A stretch of DNA of 8,427 bases from Humisphaera sp. (GCA_025351525.1 JANXVV010000141.1:1-8427), one strand, 5' to 3'; positions 1 to 6,103 are shown, numbered from the stretch's first letter. Notes: generated by a model from the letters alone, not told the origin. Program-made: numbers and translations.

Positions 1-256
1 GTTTTTCCTCGACGGCGGTGGAGAGGGCAACCGGATCTTCGCTGACGAGAACATGCTTTGGATTAAACCCCGCAAGTTCATACGCCTCGATCGCGCGATC
101 CGCGGTGCGGTTGACGATGAGCGACGGATGCAACCCCGGCATCTTCGCCAACTGATAGACGATGCCACGGCCCATGAATCCCGCGCCGATCACCCCGACA
201 CGGATCGGTTCACCCTTGTCCTGCAATCGCTGAAGTTGTCGAAACAATGGAGTCAT
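1..256 (-). CDS. NAD(P)-binding oxidoreductase, N-terminal part (homoserine dehydrogenase-like / SAF-domain family), runs off left edge
   Basis: About 85 codons are visible before the gene leaves the window. After an N-terminal stretch beginning MTPLFRQLQRL, residues 18-31 read IRVGVIGAGFMGRG, a Rossmann beta-alpha-beta unit with the dinucleotide-binding GxGxxG (G24, G26, G29). The continuation includes LHPSLIVNRTADRAIEAYEL, as expected for the second strand and helix of the fold. The lead-in helix followed by this fold resembles the 'predicted homoserine dehydrogenase' proteins (COG4091-like) that often carry a C-terminal SAF domain and occur in surface-sugar clusters. That assignment is from memory of the family; the catalytic half is not visible. 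A Gfo/Idh/MocA sugar dehydrogenase is the main alternative. The ATG at 256 is the only good start: an in-frame stop lies about 13 codons upstream, with no ATG between. No clear Shine-Dalgarno sequence precedes it. A 267-bp gap with palindromic repeats separates it from the GT2 gene. Confidence 0.72.
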   Translation of the reverse strand, partial: MTPLFRQLQRLQDKGEPIRVGVIGAGFMGRGIVYQLAKMPGLHPSLIVNRTADRAIEAYELAGFNPKHVLVSEDPVALSTAVEEK

Positions 257-289
257 AAAAACTATTTTCGCGCTATACAGCTCTATCTC

Positions 290-500
290 GCCCTACATAG
301 CCCCCGGCACGCCGGGGGAAAGCCCTATCCGCACAAAACGCTTCGATCGTCGATCCGGATTATTTACCACGAGGGCACGAAGAACACGAAGGGGAATGAT
401 CGCTATTCGGATTTGCTTCATGGCACTTCGTGACTTCGTGGTAACGTCTGGTTATTCGGCGGTTGCGGTTTCCCCCGGCATGCCGGGGGCTATGTAGGGC
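290..500. repeat. MITE/REP-like element, outer inverted repeat of 32-bp arms
   Basis: The arm at 290-321 (begins GCCCTACATAGCCCCCGG) is the reverse complement of 469-500 with a single mismatch. Each arm is itself a palindrome at its centre: the right arm contains CCCCCGGCATGCCGGGGG, a perfect 18-bp palindrome at 472-489, and the left arm has the same with one changed base. The arms bound 211 bp with no transposase. No direct repeat of the target is visible at the edges. The element could fold into a long hairpin in RNA or DNA. Neither arm is followed by a T-run, so it does not look like an intrinsic terminator. Confidence 0.8.
364..444. repeat. Inner inverted repeat with CACGAAG motifs, nested in the 290-500 element
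   Basis: The sequence at 364-384 (starts TTACCACGAGGGCACGAAG) pairs with 424-444 (ends GACTTCGTGGTAA). They agree at TTACCACGA and CACGAAG and differ at a few intervening bases. Motifs of the CCACGAAG / TTCGTGG kind are, from memory, a frequent dispersed non-coding repeat in environmental planctomycete and verrucomicrobial genomes. It sits wholly inside the outer repeat, as if one palindromic element had landed in another. Confidence 0.65.
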
Positions 501-523
501 AATGTAAGACTATTTAAGTTTGT

Positions 524-1540
524 TTACGCCCGGTCTATCTCGGATTGATACTGTCGCCGAAATAGTTTTAGATGGCGTTCCATCGCCTGTTGATAGATCA
601 ATGCTTTCGTCGTGACTTCGCCGCTCACCAGGCCCATGTCGATCGCGCCGAACATTAATGGCACGCGCGTCGCGTAAAACATCCACATCAAAAAGTTCGC
701 TGCTTTGGCGTAGGCTTCGCCGTAATGTTTTTTAAATAGTTTGAGAAGCCCCAGGTTGATCTGATACACCCGGTTCGGCTTAGCCTTGGCCGCCGATGCC
801 CCGACGAGATGGATGATCTCCGCCTGTGGGCAAAACATTAGCCGCCATCCCAGCTTGCGAATCCGCCAGCACAGGTCGACCTCCTCGGCGTACATGAAAA
901 ACCGCTCGTCAAACCCGCCCGTCTGATTGTAAATATCCCTGCGGATCATCAGGCAGCAACCGGTGATGACATCCACATCGCGCACCGTGTCGCGCTGCCA
1001 CCAGTCCATCGCCTCGCTGTTCATCAACTTACTGCCCTTGAAGATCAGGTGCAGCCCGACGCTCTTGCAGACCAATGGCCATAGGCCCGGCGAGCCCCAG
1101 CAGCAGCTTCGCTCCAGCGTCAAATCGGCCTTCAACGTTCTTCCACCAACGGCACCCGCCTCCCGGTTCGCATCCGCAAATTTCACGAGCTTTTCAATCG
1201 CCCGATCGAGCACCACTGTGTCCGGATTCAACAGCAGCGTCCACCGTCCGGTGCTGTGTTGAAACGCGAGATTGTTTCCCTTGCCAAATCCCAGATTCGC
1301 GTGGGGCTCTACTAATTTCACCCAGGGGAATTCATTGCGAATCATCTCCGGTGAGCCATCATGCGAGGCGTTGTCGACGATGATCGTCTCGTAGCGCACA
1401 TCCCCCGCATTTTTCTGGAGCGACCGAAGGCAGTCGCGCAACAGTTCTTTCACGTTCCAACTGACGATCAGTATGCTGACGTCGGGAACGGCAGATTGCG
1501 TCGAGAGGAAAGTCGGGTTGTTCTCGGTGTTTTCAGACAA
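524..1540 (-). CDS. Glycosyltransferase family 2 (rhamnosyltransferase-like)
   Basis: A 338-residue GT-A glycosyltransferase that should transfer a sugar from a nucleotide donor to a lipid-linked glycan on the cytoplasmic side of the membrane. Residues 22-29 (SILIVSWN) form the first strand. DNASHDGS (56-63) is the classic donor-binding acidic motif, and NLGFGKGNN (82-90) and LLLNPDT (102-108, standing in for DxD) follow. GGFDERFFMY (208-217) and EEVDLCWR (219-226) carry the expected catalytic-base region. This order matches the WbbL/COG1216 type, often annotated as rhamnosyltransferase; the actual sugar cannot be read from sequence. A hydrophobic stretch near 280-306 may attach it to the membrane. 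The start is TTG at 1540, eight bases after AGGT (1549-1552), with no in-frame ATG before the conserved core. It overlaps the end of the upstream acyltransferase gene by 8 bp, suggesting translational coupling. Confidence 0.93.
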   Translation of the reverse strand: MSENTENNPTFLSTQSAVPDVSILIVSWNVKELLRDCLRSLQKNAGDVRYETIIVDNASHDGSPEMIRNEFPWVKLVEPHANLGFGKGNNLAFQHSTGRWTLLLNPDTVVLDRAIEKLVKFADANREAGAVGGRTLKADLTLERSCCWGSPGLWPLVCKSVGLHLIFKGSKLMNSEAMDWWQRDTVRDVDVITGCCLMIRRDIYNQTGGFDERFFMYAEEVDLCWRIRKLGWRLMFCPQAEIIHLVGASAAKAKPNRVYQINLGLLKLFKKHYGEAYAKAANFLMWMFYATRVPLMFGAIDMGLVSGEVTTKALIYQQAMERHLKLFRRQYQSEIDRA

Positions 1541-2801
1541 AGAAAATTACCTGTCGCATGACCGAATATTGACGTTGCAGGGATGCCGGCGGGCGGGGAG
1601 GCGTCGCATCCAACTCACGGCCATGTCCGCCGGTCGACCGCTTCTTTAATTTCAGGAACGGCTTTTCAACCAGGTGCCAACTCAGCACCGCTAAAAACAG
1701 GGTTCCCACACATGCCAGCCCGATAAACACAGGGAACGGGAGCTTGTCGCCCCACGTGCGAAACAGCATCTGCTCGACGGGGAAGCCGTAGAGATAGACA
1801 CCGTAAGAGAAATCGCCCCATTTCGTGAACGACTGAAGTACCGGTTTCAAGAAGGGGATTCGGAGGAACGCAAGATACATCACCAGGTAAGGAAGGCAGA
1901 CGCTGAATATAAAATAGCCGTGCGGCGGTTGGGTCATCACATGACGAATGAGTTCGGGATGGCCGATGAGTTTCAAGGCCCCTTCAAAAGTCGACTGCCA
2001 ACTGAGGGCAATCACCGCAATGCAAGCGGCGAACCAACGCCAGTCCAAGACGATTGAATCTTTGAACAGCAGCATGAGCGTGCCGCCGAAGAATAAAAAT
2101 CCCAGATGCGGCAACTGCTCGAACCAGACGCGATTCCGATACAACATCGTGCCCGGGGCAAACCCGATGCGCTCAATGATGAGCCATTGAACGACCAGCG
2201 CCCCCGCCAACAGCACCAGGCAACCCTTTCGTTTGAGCAGCCCGGTCAACCCCAGCGCCAGCACTCCCAGGTACATGAAAAATTCCAACGGCAACGACCA
2301 CAGCGACCCGTTCACCGCCGACCTAGGATCGGCCAAAGTGTACTGCTCAAAAACGCCCGGCAGATCGAAGCGGGCCGGAAGCAGTAGCGCATTGCGGGCG
2401 AATCGCAGCAGGTCCGGATCGTGAAAATAAGCCCTCATCGAGCCGGTCGTAAACAGCGGGCCGACGATGAAAATACAGAATGCGACGCATACCACCAGAC
2501 CCGGCAGAATCCGCAGCAATCGCTTCCGGAGAAATGACCAGGCGTTCGGATCCGAGACAAAACTCCGGGCCACGAGCAAGCCGCTGACGACAAAGAAAAT
2601 CGCGACGGCGATTTCACCGAAAGTACAGTAGCCGCTCAACCACCAGTAGGGTTCCATCTCGCGCGCCCCATCGCGAATCGGGTAGGCATGGCTGAAGATG
2701 ACCGCGAACGCCGCCAACAGGCGCAAGGCGTCGAAGTTGTTCTCTCGCGAGCTCAACCGCGCGCCGATTGTGTTGCCGGCCGTCAATTCAGAAGTCAGCA
2801 T
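1533..2801 (-). CDS. Membrane acyltransferase, acyltransferase-3 family (OafA-like), first copy in coordinate order
   Basis: An integral-membrane protein of 422 residues with the layout of the acyltransferase-3 family (PF01757), which transfers acetyl or similar acyl groups to surface sugars. The N-terminus has NFDALRLLAAFAVIFSH with the conserved histidine at 38. FFVVSGLL (69-76) and the basic FLRKRLLRILPG (90-101) follow. NGSLWSLPLEFFMY begins at 164, with the glutamate at 173. Near the C-terminus WGDFSYGVYLYGFP and HLVEKPFLKLKKR match the last conserved blocks, followed by a basic/proline-rich tail. Roughly ten membrane segments are apparent. An ATG lies two codons further up (2807), but there the GGCAGGG ribosome-binding-like sequence would abut the start codon directly; from 2801 it has about six bases of spacing, so I chose 2801. 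The end overlaps the GT2 start. Acyl donor and target sugar are unknown. Confidence 0.93.
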   Translation of the reverse strand: MLTSELTAGNTIGARLSSRENNFDALRLLAAFAVIFSHAYPIRDGAREMEPYWWLSGYCTFGEIAVAIFFVVSGLLVARSFVSDPNAWSFLRKRLLRILPGLVVCVAFCIFIVGPLFTTGSMRAYFHDPDLLRFARNALLLPARFDLPGVFEQYTLADPRSAVNGSLWSLPLEFFMYLGVLALGLTGLLKRKGCLVLLAGALVVQWLIIERIGFAPGTMLYRNRVWFEQLPHLGFLFFGGTLMLLFKDSIVLDWRWFAACIAVIALSWQSTFEGALKLIGHPELIRHVMTQPPHGYFIFSVCLPYLVMYLAFLRIPFLKPVLQSFTKWGDFSYGVYLYGFPVEQMLFRTWGDKLPFPVFIGLACVGTLFLAVLSWHLVEKPFLKLKKRSTGGHGRELDATPPRPPASLQRQYSVMRQVIFFV

Positions 2802-2859
2802 AACCATCCCTGCCGTGTGAACGATTCATCTTGGAAGAGTCATCGGCAAAGCAGGGCCG

Positions 2860-2868
2860 ATAATAACA
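2860..2868 (-). promoter_or_regulatory. Possible extended -10 promoter for the downstream acyltransferase/GT2 pair
   Basis: Read on the minus strand, this is TGTTATTAT, one base from the extended -10 consensus TGnTATAAT. It would start transcription near 2853, giving a leader of about 50 bases before the start at 2801. No good -35 box lies at 16-18 bp; extended -10 promoters can do without one. The call rests on one short motif. Confidence 0.3.
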
Positions 2869-2900
2869 GGAATTTCAATGTCGCTGCGTCTCGCGTTCAC

Positions 2901-3147
2901 TTTTAGCGGCTGTGCCGAGAGGTCCATCGCATTTGGCTTTCCGGTCCCCTCCCCCCATGTACTCATGGGGGGAAGGTGAGGGTGAGGGGTCTTTCTTCGT
3001 GACTAAAGGACGCTTCATTTCTCGACTCGGCAGAAGAAAAAGGCAAGACCCCTCACCTTAACCCTCCCCCCCGGAGTACCAGGGGGAGGGGACAGGAAAT
3101 TTCAAATATGATTGCGCTGTAATGCCGAAGACACAGCCGCTTAAAAA
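2901..3147. repeat. Outer inverted repeat sharing TTTTAGCGGCTGTGCCGA with the 5933-6103 element
   Basis: The left arm at 2901-2918 is TTTTAGCGGCTGTGCCGA, identical over 18 bases to 5935-5952. The right arm lies at 3124-3147, whose reverse complement begins TTTTTAAGCGGCTGTG. It matches the left arm apart from one extra A and then diverges. The arms enclose the 2941-3096 hairpin. This looks like a degenerate second copy of the outer repeat family at 5933-6103 with a different interior. Confidence 0.6.
2941..3096. repeat. Long imperfect hairpin repeat (GTCCCCTCCCCC / GGTGAGGGTGAGGGGTCTT type)
   Basis: The arm at 2941-2993 pairs imperfectly with 3045-3096. Shared blocks are GTCCCCTCCCCC, a GTACT centre flanked by G and C runs, and GGTGAGGGGTCTT. 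The left arm also holds a local palindrome around CCCCCCATGTACTCATGGGGGG. From memory, dispersed repeats of the type CCCCTCACCCTAACCCTC are common between genes in planctomycete metagenome data. About 50 bases separate the arms and no ORF lies between them. Confidence 0.75.
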
Positions 3148-3159
3148 AATCGGGAATTA

Positions 3160-4350
3160 TTACGACAGCGCAGACACCGCTAAGCCATTGCGTGATTGCA
3201 GCGTCGTGCGTGATGCCGTGGTGTTGCTTTCAATACTCGTACCCCCCGCCGCATGGGAGAATCGCTTTCGCCACTTGGCAAAGGGACGTTCGACCCATCG
3301 GTACATCGCCATCGACAGCCCGAGGCTGATGGCGAATGCGATGATCCCCTGAACCAGCGGATGAACCTCAATCCATTCCTGCACCACATAGATGACGGTG
3401 TAGTGAATCAAATAGAGCGAATAGGACAGCACACCGAGTTGCCGAAGCCATTTATGATTCAACCAGCGGAACCACCGCGATTCGTGATAGATGATGGCGG
3501 CGGTGAAAATCGGGAAGAGCACCAGGCCGTGGATCGTGTAGCGAAACGTTTCCCGGAATCGATCGTCGCGATAGACCATCGTTCCCGCCAGCACCGCAAC
3601 CGCCACGATGAAAAACGCTCCGAGTCGCCATCCCAACACGCACTTCTCGTCGAGCATCGGATTAGCCGCGATCGCAAAGATGCAGCCCCACAGAATCGAG
3701 TCTGCCCGCGTATCGGTGGCGTAAAACGTGCGGTTTTCGGAGTAACCGAGACGGTAAATCAGCACGCATCGCCAGGCCAGCATGGCAAAGCACATGATTG
3801 AAAGCAGGATCGCTTGACCGCGCGGCCGGAAATGCCGCCGCAGCATCACGTAGAGAATCGGAAACAGCAGGTAAAAATGTTCTTCGACGGCAAGAGACCA
3901 CATCACGTTGCTACCGAGCGGGATGCCATCCAAAGCCAGATTGTGAAGCTTGCGATAGACCGTCCAGTAGTTTGCCGAGTGAAGTGCCTGGAACAGAGTG
4001 CCGCTACCGATCGGGCCGGGAAGTGCCCTGGTCAGGTGCAGCAAAACGCCGAAAAGGATCGTCAGATAAAACGGTGGGAAAATGCGCAGCACGCGACGAA
4101 TGTAAAAATCGCGGATATTGATTCGGCCGGTTTGATCGGCCTCGGTCCGCAACAGAGTCGTGATGAGATACCCGCTCAGGAAGAAAAAGACGGTGACGCC
4201 CAGCCCGCCGGGGATGATGTTTTCCAACCCGCAGTGAGCTGCGAAGACAAGCAGGAATGAAACCGCGCGGATCCCATCGAGCGACGGGATGTACATCGGT
4301 TTGCGCGCGGTGAGCGGCAACGGATTTAAGTTTAAAGCGGAATCGGCCAT
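3160..4350 (-). CDS. Membrane acyltransferase, acyltransferase-3 family (OafA/YrhL-like), second copy
   Basis: A 396-residue integral-membrane acyltransferase (PF01757 type), likely O-acylating a sugar of the surface polymer. Conserved blocks in order: YIPSLDGIRAVSFLLVFAAH (20-39, active-site-type histidine H39), FFFLSGYLITTLL (55-67), DFYIRRVLRIFPPFY (81-95), MWSLAVEEHFYLLFP beginning at 150 (glutamates 156-157), RADSILWG, LSYSLYLIHY and MYRWVERPFAKWRKR near the end. It is only distantly similar to the neighbouring acyltransferase: the framework motifs match but the surrounding residues do not, so a recent tandem duplication is unlikely. The frame is open upstream to 4476, but that extension translates a palindromic repeat (VAWASRPC) and overlaps the upstream gene. 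The ATG at 4350 has GGGAGA seven bases before it (4358-4363) and places the core at the usual distance from the N-terminus. The C-terminal 30 residues (after FSHAAGG) are Ser/Thr-rich and not conserved in type. Confidence 0.93.
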   Translation of the reverse strand: MADSALNLNPLPLTARKPMYIPSLDGIRAVSFLLVFAAHCGLENIIPGGLGVTVFFFLSGYLITTLLRTEADQTGRINIRDFYIRRVLRIFPPFYLTILFGVLLHLTRALPGPIGSGTLFQALHSANYWTVYRKLHNLALDGIPLGSNVMWSLAVEEHFYLLFPILYVMLRRHFRPRGQAILLSIMCFAMLAWRCVLIYRLGYSENRTFYATDTRADSILWGCIFAIAANPMLDEKCVLGWRLGAFFIVAVAVLAGTMVYRDDRFRETFRYTIHGLVLFPIFTAAIIYHESRWFRWLNHKWLRQLGVLSYSLYLIHYTVIYVVQEWIEVHPLVQGIIAFAISLGLSMAMYRWVERPFAKWRKRFSHAAGGTSIESNTTASRTTLQSRNGLAVSALS

Positions 4351-4357
4351 GCAAACA

Positions 4358-4363
4358 TCTCCC
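4358..4363 (-). promoter_or_regulatory. Ribosome-binding site GGGAGA that fixes the 4350 start
   Basis: GGGAGA on the minus strand, seven bases before ATG, lying immediately downstream of the palindromic repeat at 4365-4435. It supports 4350 over the upstream start inside the repeat. Confidence 0.7.
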
Positions 4364-4364
4364 G

Positions 4365-4435
4365 GGTGGCATGGGCGTCTCGCCCATGCTTCTCCGGCTA
4401 AAGAATAACAACAGGGGCGGGACGCCCATGCCACC
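4365..4435. repeat. Palindromic repeat, GGTGGCATGGGCGTC family, copy 1
   Basis: The arm at 4365-4385 (GGTGGCATGGGCGTCTCGCC plus C) is the reverse complement of 4415-4435 with one mismatch, around a 29-base centre. A second copy of the same family lies at 8262-8324. It fills the 94-bp space between the polymerase stop and the acyltransferase ribosome-binding site. In an operon transcript it would fold into a strong stem just upstream of that site, as REP-type elements do. No T-run follows, so it is not an obvious terminator. Confidence 0.85.
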
Positions 4436-4444
4436 TTTAAACTG

Positions 4445-5902
4445 CTATCTCGGCGGCGGCGCCTGCAGTTGCGCACCCGCCCCGCCTGGCGGTCGAAGCA
4501 GCGCCAACCGCTGGCCCGGTTTCAATCGGTATCTCAGCATCACTTTCTTTCCGTCCATTTCCGCCAGCACCCCGATGCTTCGTTCATTGGGCTCGCTGCC
4601 GCAGATCATCACGGTGTTCGCGATCAGGCCGAGAAACATGTGGTAGATGAAAAACATCTCCGCGAACAGGGCCACCAATTGCATCGCCAGCATCGACGCG
4701 ATCAGAATCGCGAACAGCGACCAGCAGAGCCATTGATCCGCCAGCATCGTGGATTTCTTATTCGCCTTCCAGAGGCACCACGAACACGCGGCCACAAACA
4801 GATAAAAACCGGCGGCCCCCAGCAGCCCGTTATACACCGTCAAAAAAATCCACTGAATGCAGAGGTCATGAAAATCGTCGAACGACTTCGGAATCAGACC
4901 GAATCCCGCCAACCAGTGACCGACCATCGGATTGAACGCGCCGTTTTTCGGGCTGGCCGACTTCGCCAGCACGAAATTCAGCAGATTCACGCGGTAATAT
5001 CCGCTGGTGGGATCAAGTCCGAAGCTGGAGACGATCTCCATCACGCCGCGCTTTGCCAGAAGGGAAGTCGCCGCGTAGACCAGGCCGGCGGAACCGAAGA
5101 TCGCCTTCCACTTGCCGCGAATCGGAAACATCGCAAGGAACACGAAGCTGAGGGACACCATCATCATCGGCCCGCTGGAAACCGTGGCGATCGTTCCCAC
5201 CGGTAAAATCAGCCAGGGAAGGATCCATCCCTTCAGCGAGCGATTTTGAAAATACAGATTGGTACACCACGGCACTTGGATCGCGAAGAACCAGCCGTAC
5301 ATGATGCACTGCTGAAATGGTGCGCTGGCCCGGTGCATCGGGACGCCGACGAATGGCCGAATTTCCAGCCACTGGGCATGTATCTCAAACCAGAGAATGC
5401 CGTTCTCCATGATGGTGCGATACGGGCTGTCACCGGTGTTCGCCTGATACATTGCCAGCATCGCCAGGGGCAAAGAGGTCCAGAGAAATCCCTTGAAAAA
5501 CGCGTAAAGGCTCGGTCGATCGACCACGAGAAATCGCACGCACCAAAAGGGGATGAACGCACTGATGAAAAAGCCAGCCTGCTTGTTGATGGCCGCGCCT
5601 GCTTCGATGGTCATCAACTGGGCGGAGACCAGCAGCCCGAAATAGAGTGCCGCCGTGGTGTCGACCATGGACCATTTAAACCGCTCGCGCACTTCCGAGG
5701 TGAGCAGGCATCGAACGATCAGCACCAAGCCGACGATGCGGGCCACCGTCAACTGCATCTGTGCCGGGGGAACATTGACGTTCGTGGGGTAGGCGCACAT
5801 CGCGATGCACAACGGCACGATCGCAGTGCGCAGCGGCAGGATCAGGCAGAGGATGCTGCAGAAGACGGCGACGGCCAGCGAAATGGGTTGGTCAGGTGTC
5901 AC
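4445..5902 (-). CDS. O-antigen ligase/polymerase-like polytopic membrane protein
   Basis: A 485-residue, very hydrophobic protein with about ten or more membrane segments, the first at roughly 8-34. It resembles the O-antigen ligase / Wzy-type polymerase group (PF04932), which joins undecaprenyl-linked glycans on the periplasmic side. Support comes from the general layout and two regions. ATVSSGPMMMVSLSFVFLAM (239-258) sits where the family has its 'SRG/SGxR…' membrane segment. FHDLCIQWIFLTVYNGLLG (344-362) corresponds to the usual HNxYLQxxxExGLLG loop, with H345 in place. YYRVNLLNFVL (302-312) matches the WR…N segment before the large loop. A soluble tail of about 50 residues (436-485) ends in a Pro/Gly-rich stretch, unusual for the family. 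The start is GTG at 5902 with no Shine-Dalgarno sequence, directly behind a TATAAT box; the next in-frame ATG (codon 34) would delete the first membrane segment. Whether it polymerises repeats or ligates a chain is not decidable here. Confidence 0.82.
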   Translation of the reverse strand: MTPDQPISLAVAVFCSILCLILPLRTAIVPLCIAMCAYPTNVNVPPAQMQLTVARIVGLVLIVRCLLTSEVRERFKWSMVDTTAALYFGLLVSAQLMTIEAGAAINKQAGFFISAFIPFWCVRFLVVDRPSLYAFFKGFLWTSLPLAMLAMYQANTGDSPYRTIMENGILWFEIHAQWLEIRPFVGVPMHRASAPFQQCIMYGWFFAIQVPWCTNLYFQNRSLKGWILPWLILPVGTIATVSSGPMMMVSLSFVFLAMFPIRGKWKAIFGSAGLVYAATSLLAKRGVMEIVSSFGLDPTSGYYRVNLLNFVLAKSASPKNGAFNPMVGHWLAGFGLIPKSFDDFHDLCIQWIFLTVYNGLLGAAGFYLFVAACSWCLWKANKKSTMLADQWLCWSLFAILIASMLAMQLVALFAEMFFIYHMFLGLIANTVMICGSEPNERSIGVLAEMDGKKVMLRYRLKPGQRLALLRPPGGAGAQLQAPPPR

Positions 5903-5907
5903 GGGGA

Positions 5908-5913
5908 ATTATA
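5908..5913 (-). promoter_or_regulatory. Consensus -10 box TATAAT directly before a GTG start (possible leaderless transcript)
   Basis: The minus strand reads TATAAT, then TCCCC, then the GTG at 5902. A start point about six bases after the box would fall at or next to the start codon, giving an mRNA with little or no leader; this agrees with the lack of a Shine-Dalgarno sequence. No TTGACA-like -35 box is seen at 16-18 bp; that stretch is A-rich (AAAAGA) because it lies in the edge of the neighbouring repeat. Confidence 0.4.
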
Positions 5914-5932
5914 CCGAATCAGGTCGCCGTTC

Positions 5933-6103
5933 TTTTTTAGCGGCTGTGCCGAAGGCACGTGTTTTCGTCGTCTAGGGCGGTTTTCGACTCAGTGTATTAT
6001 GAGGTCGGGTGCCACAACCGGAAACTTTGCATGACCGGGGCACACTCAGTCGAAAACCGCTTCAAAAAGAAAAACGCGTGCCTTCGGCACAGCCGCTAAA
6101 AAA
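5933..6103. repeat. MITE-like hairpin element with 33-bp terminal inverted repeats and an inner repeat
   Basis: The terminal arm 5933-5965 (TTTTTTAGCGGCTGTGCCGA, then AGGCACGTGTTTT) is the reverse complement of 6071-6103 with one mismatch. Inside lies a second pair, 5977-5995 (GCGGTTTTCGACTCAGTGT) with 6042-6060, also with one mismatch. The middle 46 bases have no coding potential. TCGCCG occurs just outside both ends (5924-5929 and 6105-6110) but not flush with the arms, so a target duplication is doubtful. The first 18 bases after the T-run match 2901-2918. Confidence 0.85.
6064..6091 (-). terminator. Terminator-like stem-loop after the glycosyltransferase gene
   Basis: On the minus strand the arm of the repeat reads TGTGCC-GAA-GGCACG, then CG, then TTTTTCTTTTT: a six-pair stem with a three-base loop and a T-rich tail, about 25 bases after the stop codon at 6115. 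The other arm carries the mirror structure on the plus strand (near 5946-5965), so the element could stop transcription from both sides. The stem is short, and pairing of the two whole arms would compete with it. Confidence 0.45.

Larger units (their letters stand above)
257..523. other. Intergenic gap filled by nested inverted repeats
   Basis: No protein gene is supported here. Most of the gap is taken up by an outer inverted repeat (290-321 with 469-500) that encloses an inner one (364-384 with 424-444). An open frame across 53-433 on the plus strand runs antisense through the oxidoreductase and then through the repeats, and has no recognisable domain. I see no convincing sigma-70 promoter for the oxidoreductase, nor a stem followed by a T-run after the GT2 stop. 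Confidence 0.6.
2802..3159. other. 358-bp intergenic gap: nested inverted repeats plus possible promoter
   Basis: No protein gene is supported. The right two thirds hold an outer pair of arms (about 2901-2918 and 3124-3147) around a long G/C-rich hairpin (2941-2993 with 3045-3096). The left part, next to the acyltransferase start, holds the only promoter-like sequence I can see. A 76-codon plus-strand frame (3122-3352) runs out of the repeat and antisense into the neighbouring gene and is not credible. Confidence 0.6.

Noticed and set aside
277..286. CTGTATAGCG upstream of the oxidoreductase considered as a -10 box
   Set aside because: It has two mismatches to TATAAT and no -35 partner that I could find; too weak to list.
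469..500. GC-rich palindrome after the GT2 gene considered as an intrinsic terminator
   Set aside because: On the minus strand the stem is followed by AAACC, not a T-run, so it lacks the tail of a rho-independent terminator.
3253..4260. Plus-strand open frames opposite the second acyltransferase
   Set aside because: They are shadows of a gene with well-conserved family motifs, with no sign of their own protein features.
4469..6034. Two plus-strand open frames of 245 and 262 codons opposite the polymerase gene
   Set aside because: Their composition is charged and low in hydrophobic residues, as expected from the complement of membrane-protein codons. They have no domain, and the second runs into the repeat element.
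290..6103. Inverted-repeat elements considered as full insertion sequences
   Set aside because: The bounded stretches are only 70-250 bp, contain no transposase fragment, and show no clean target-site duplication.
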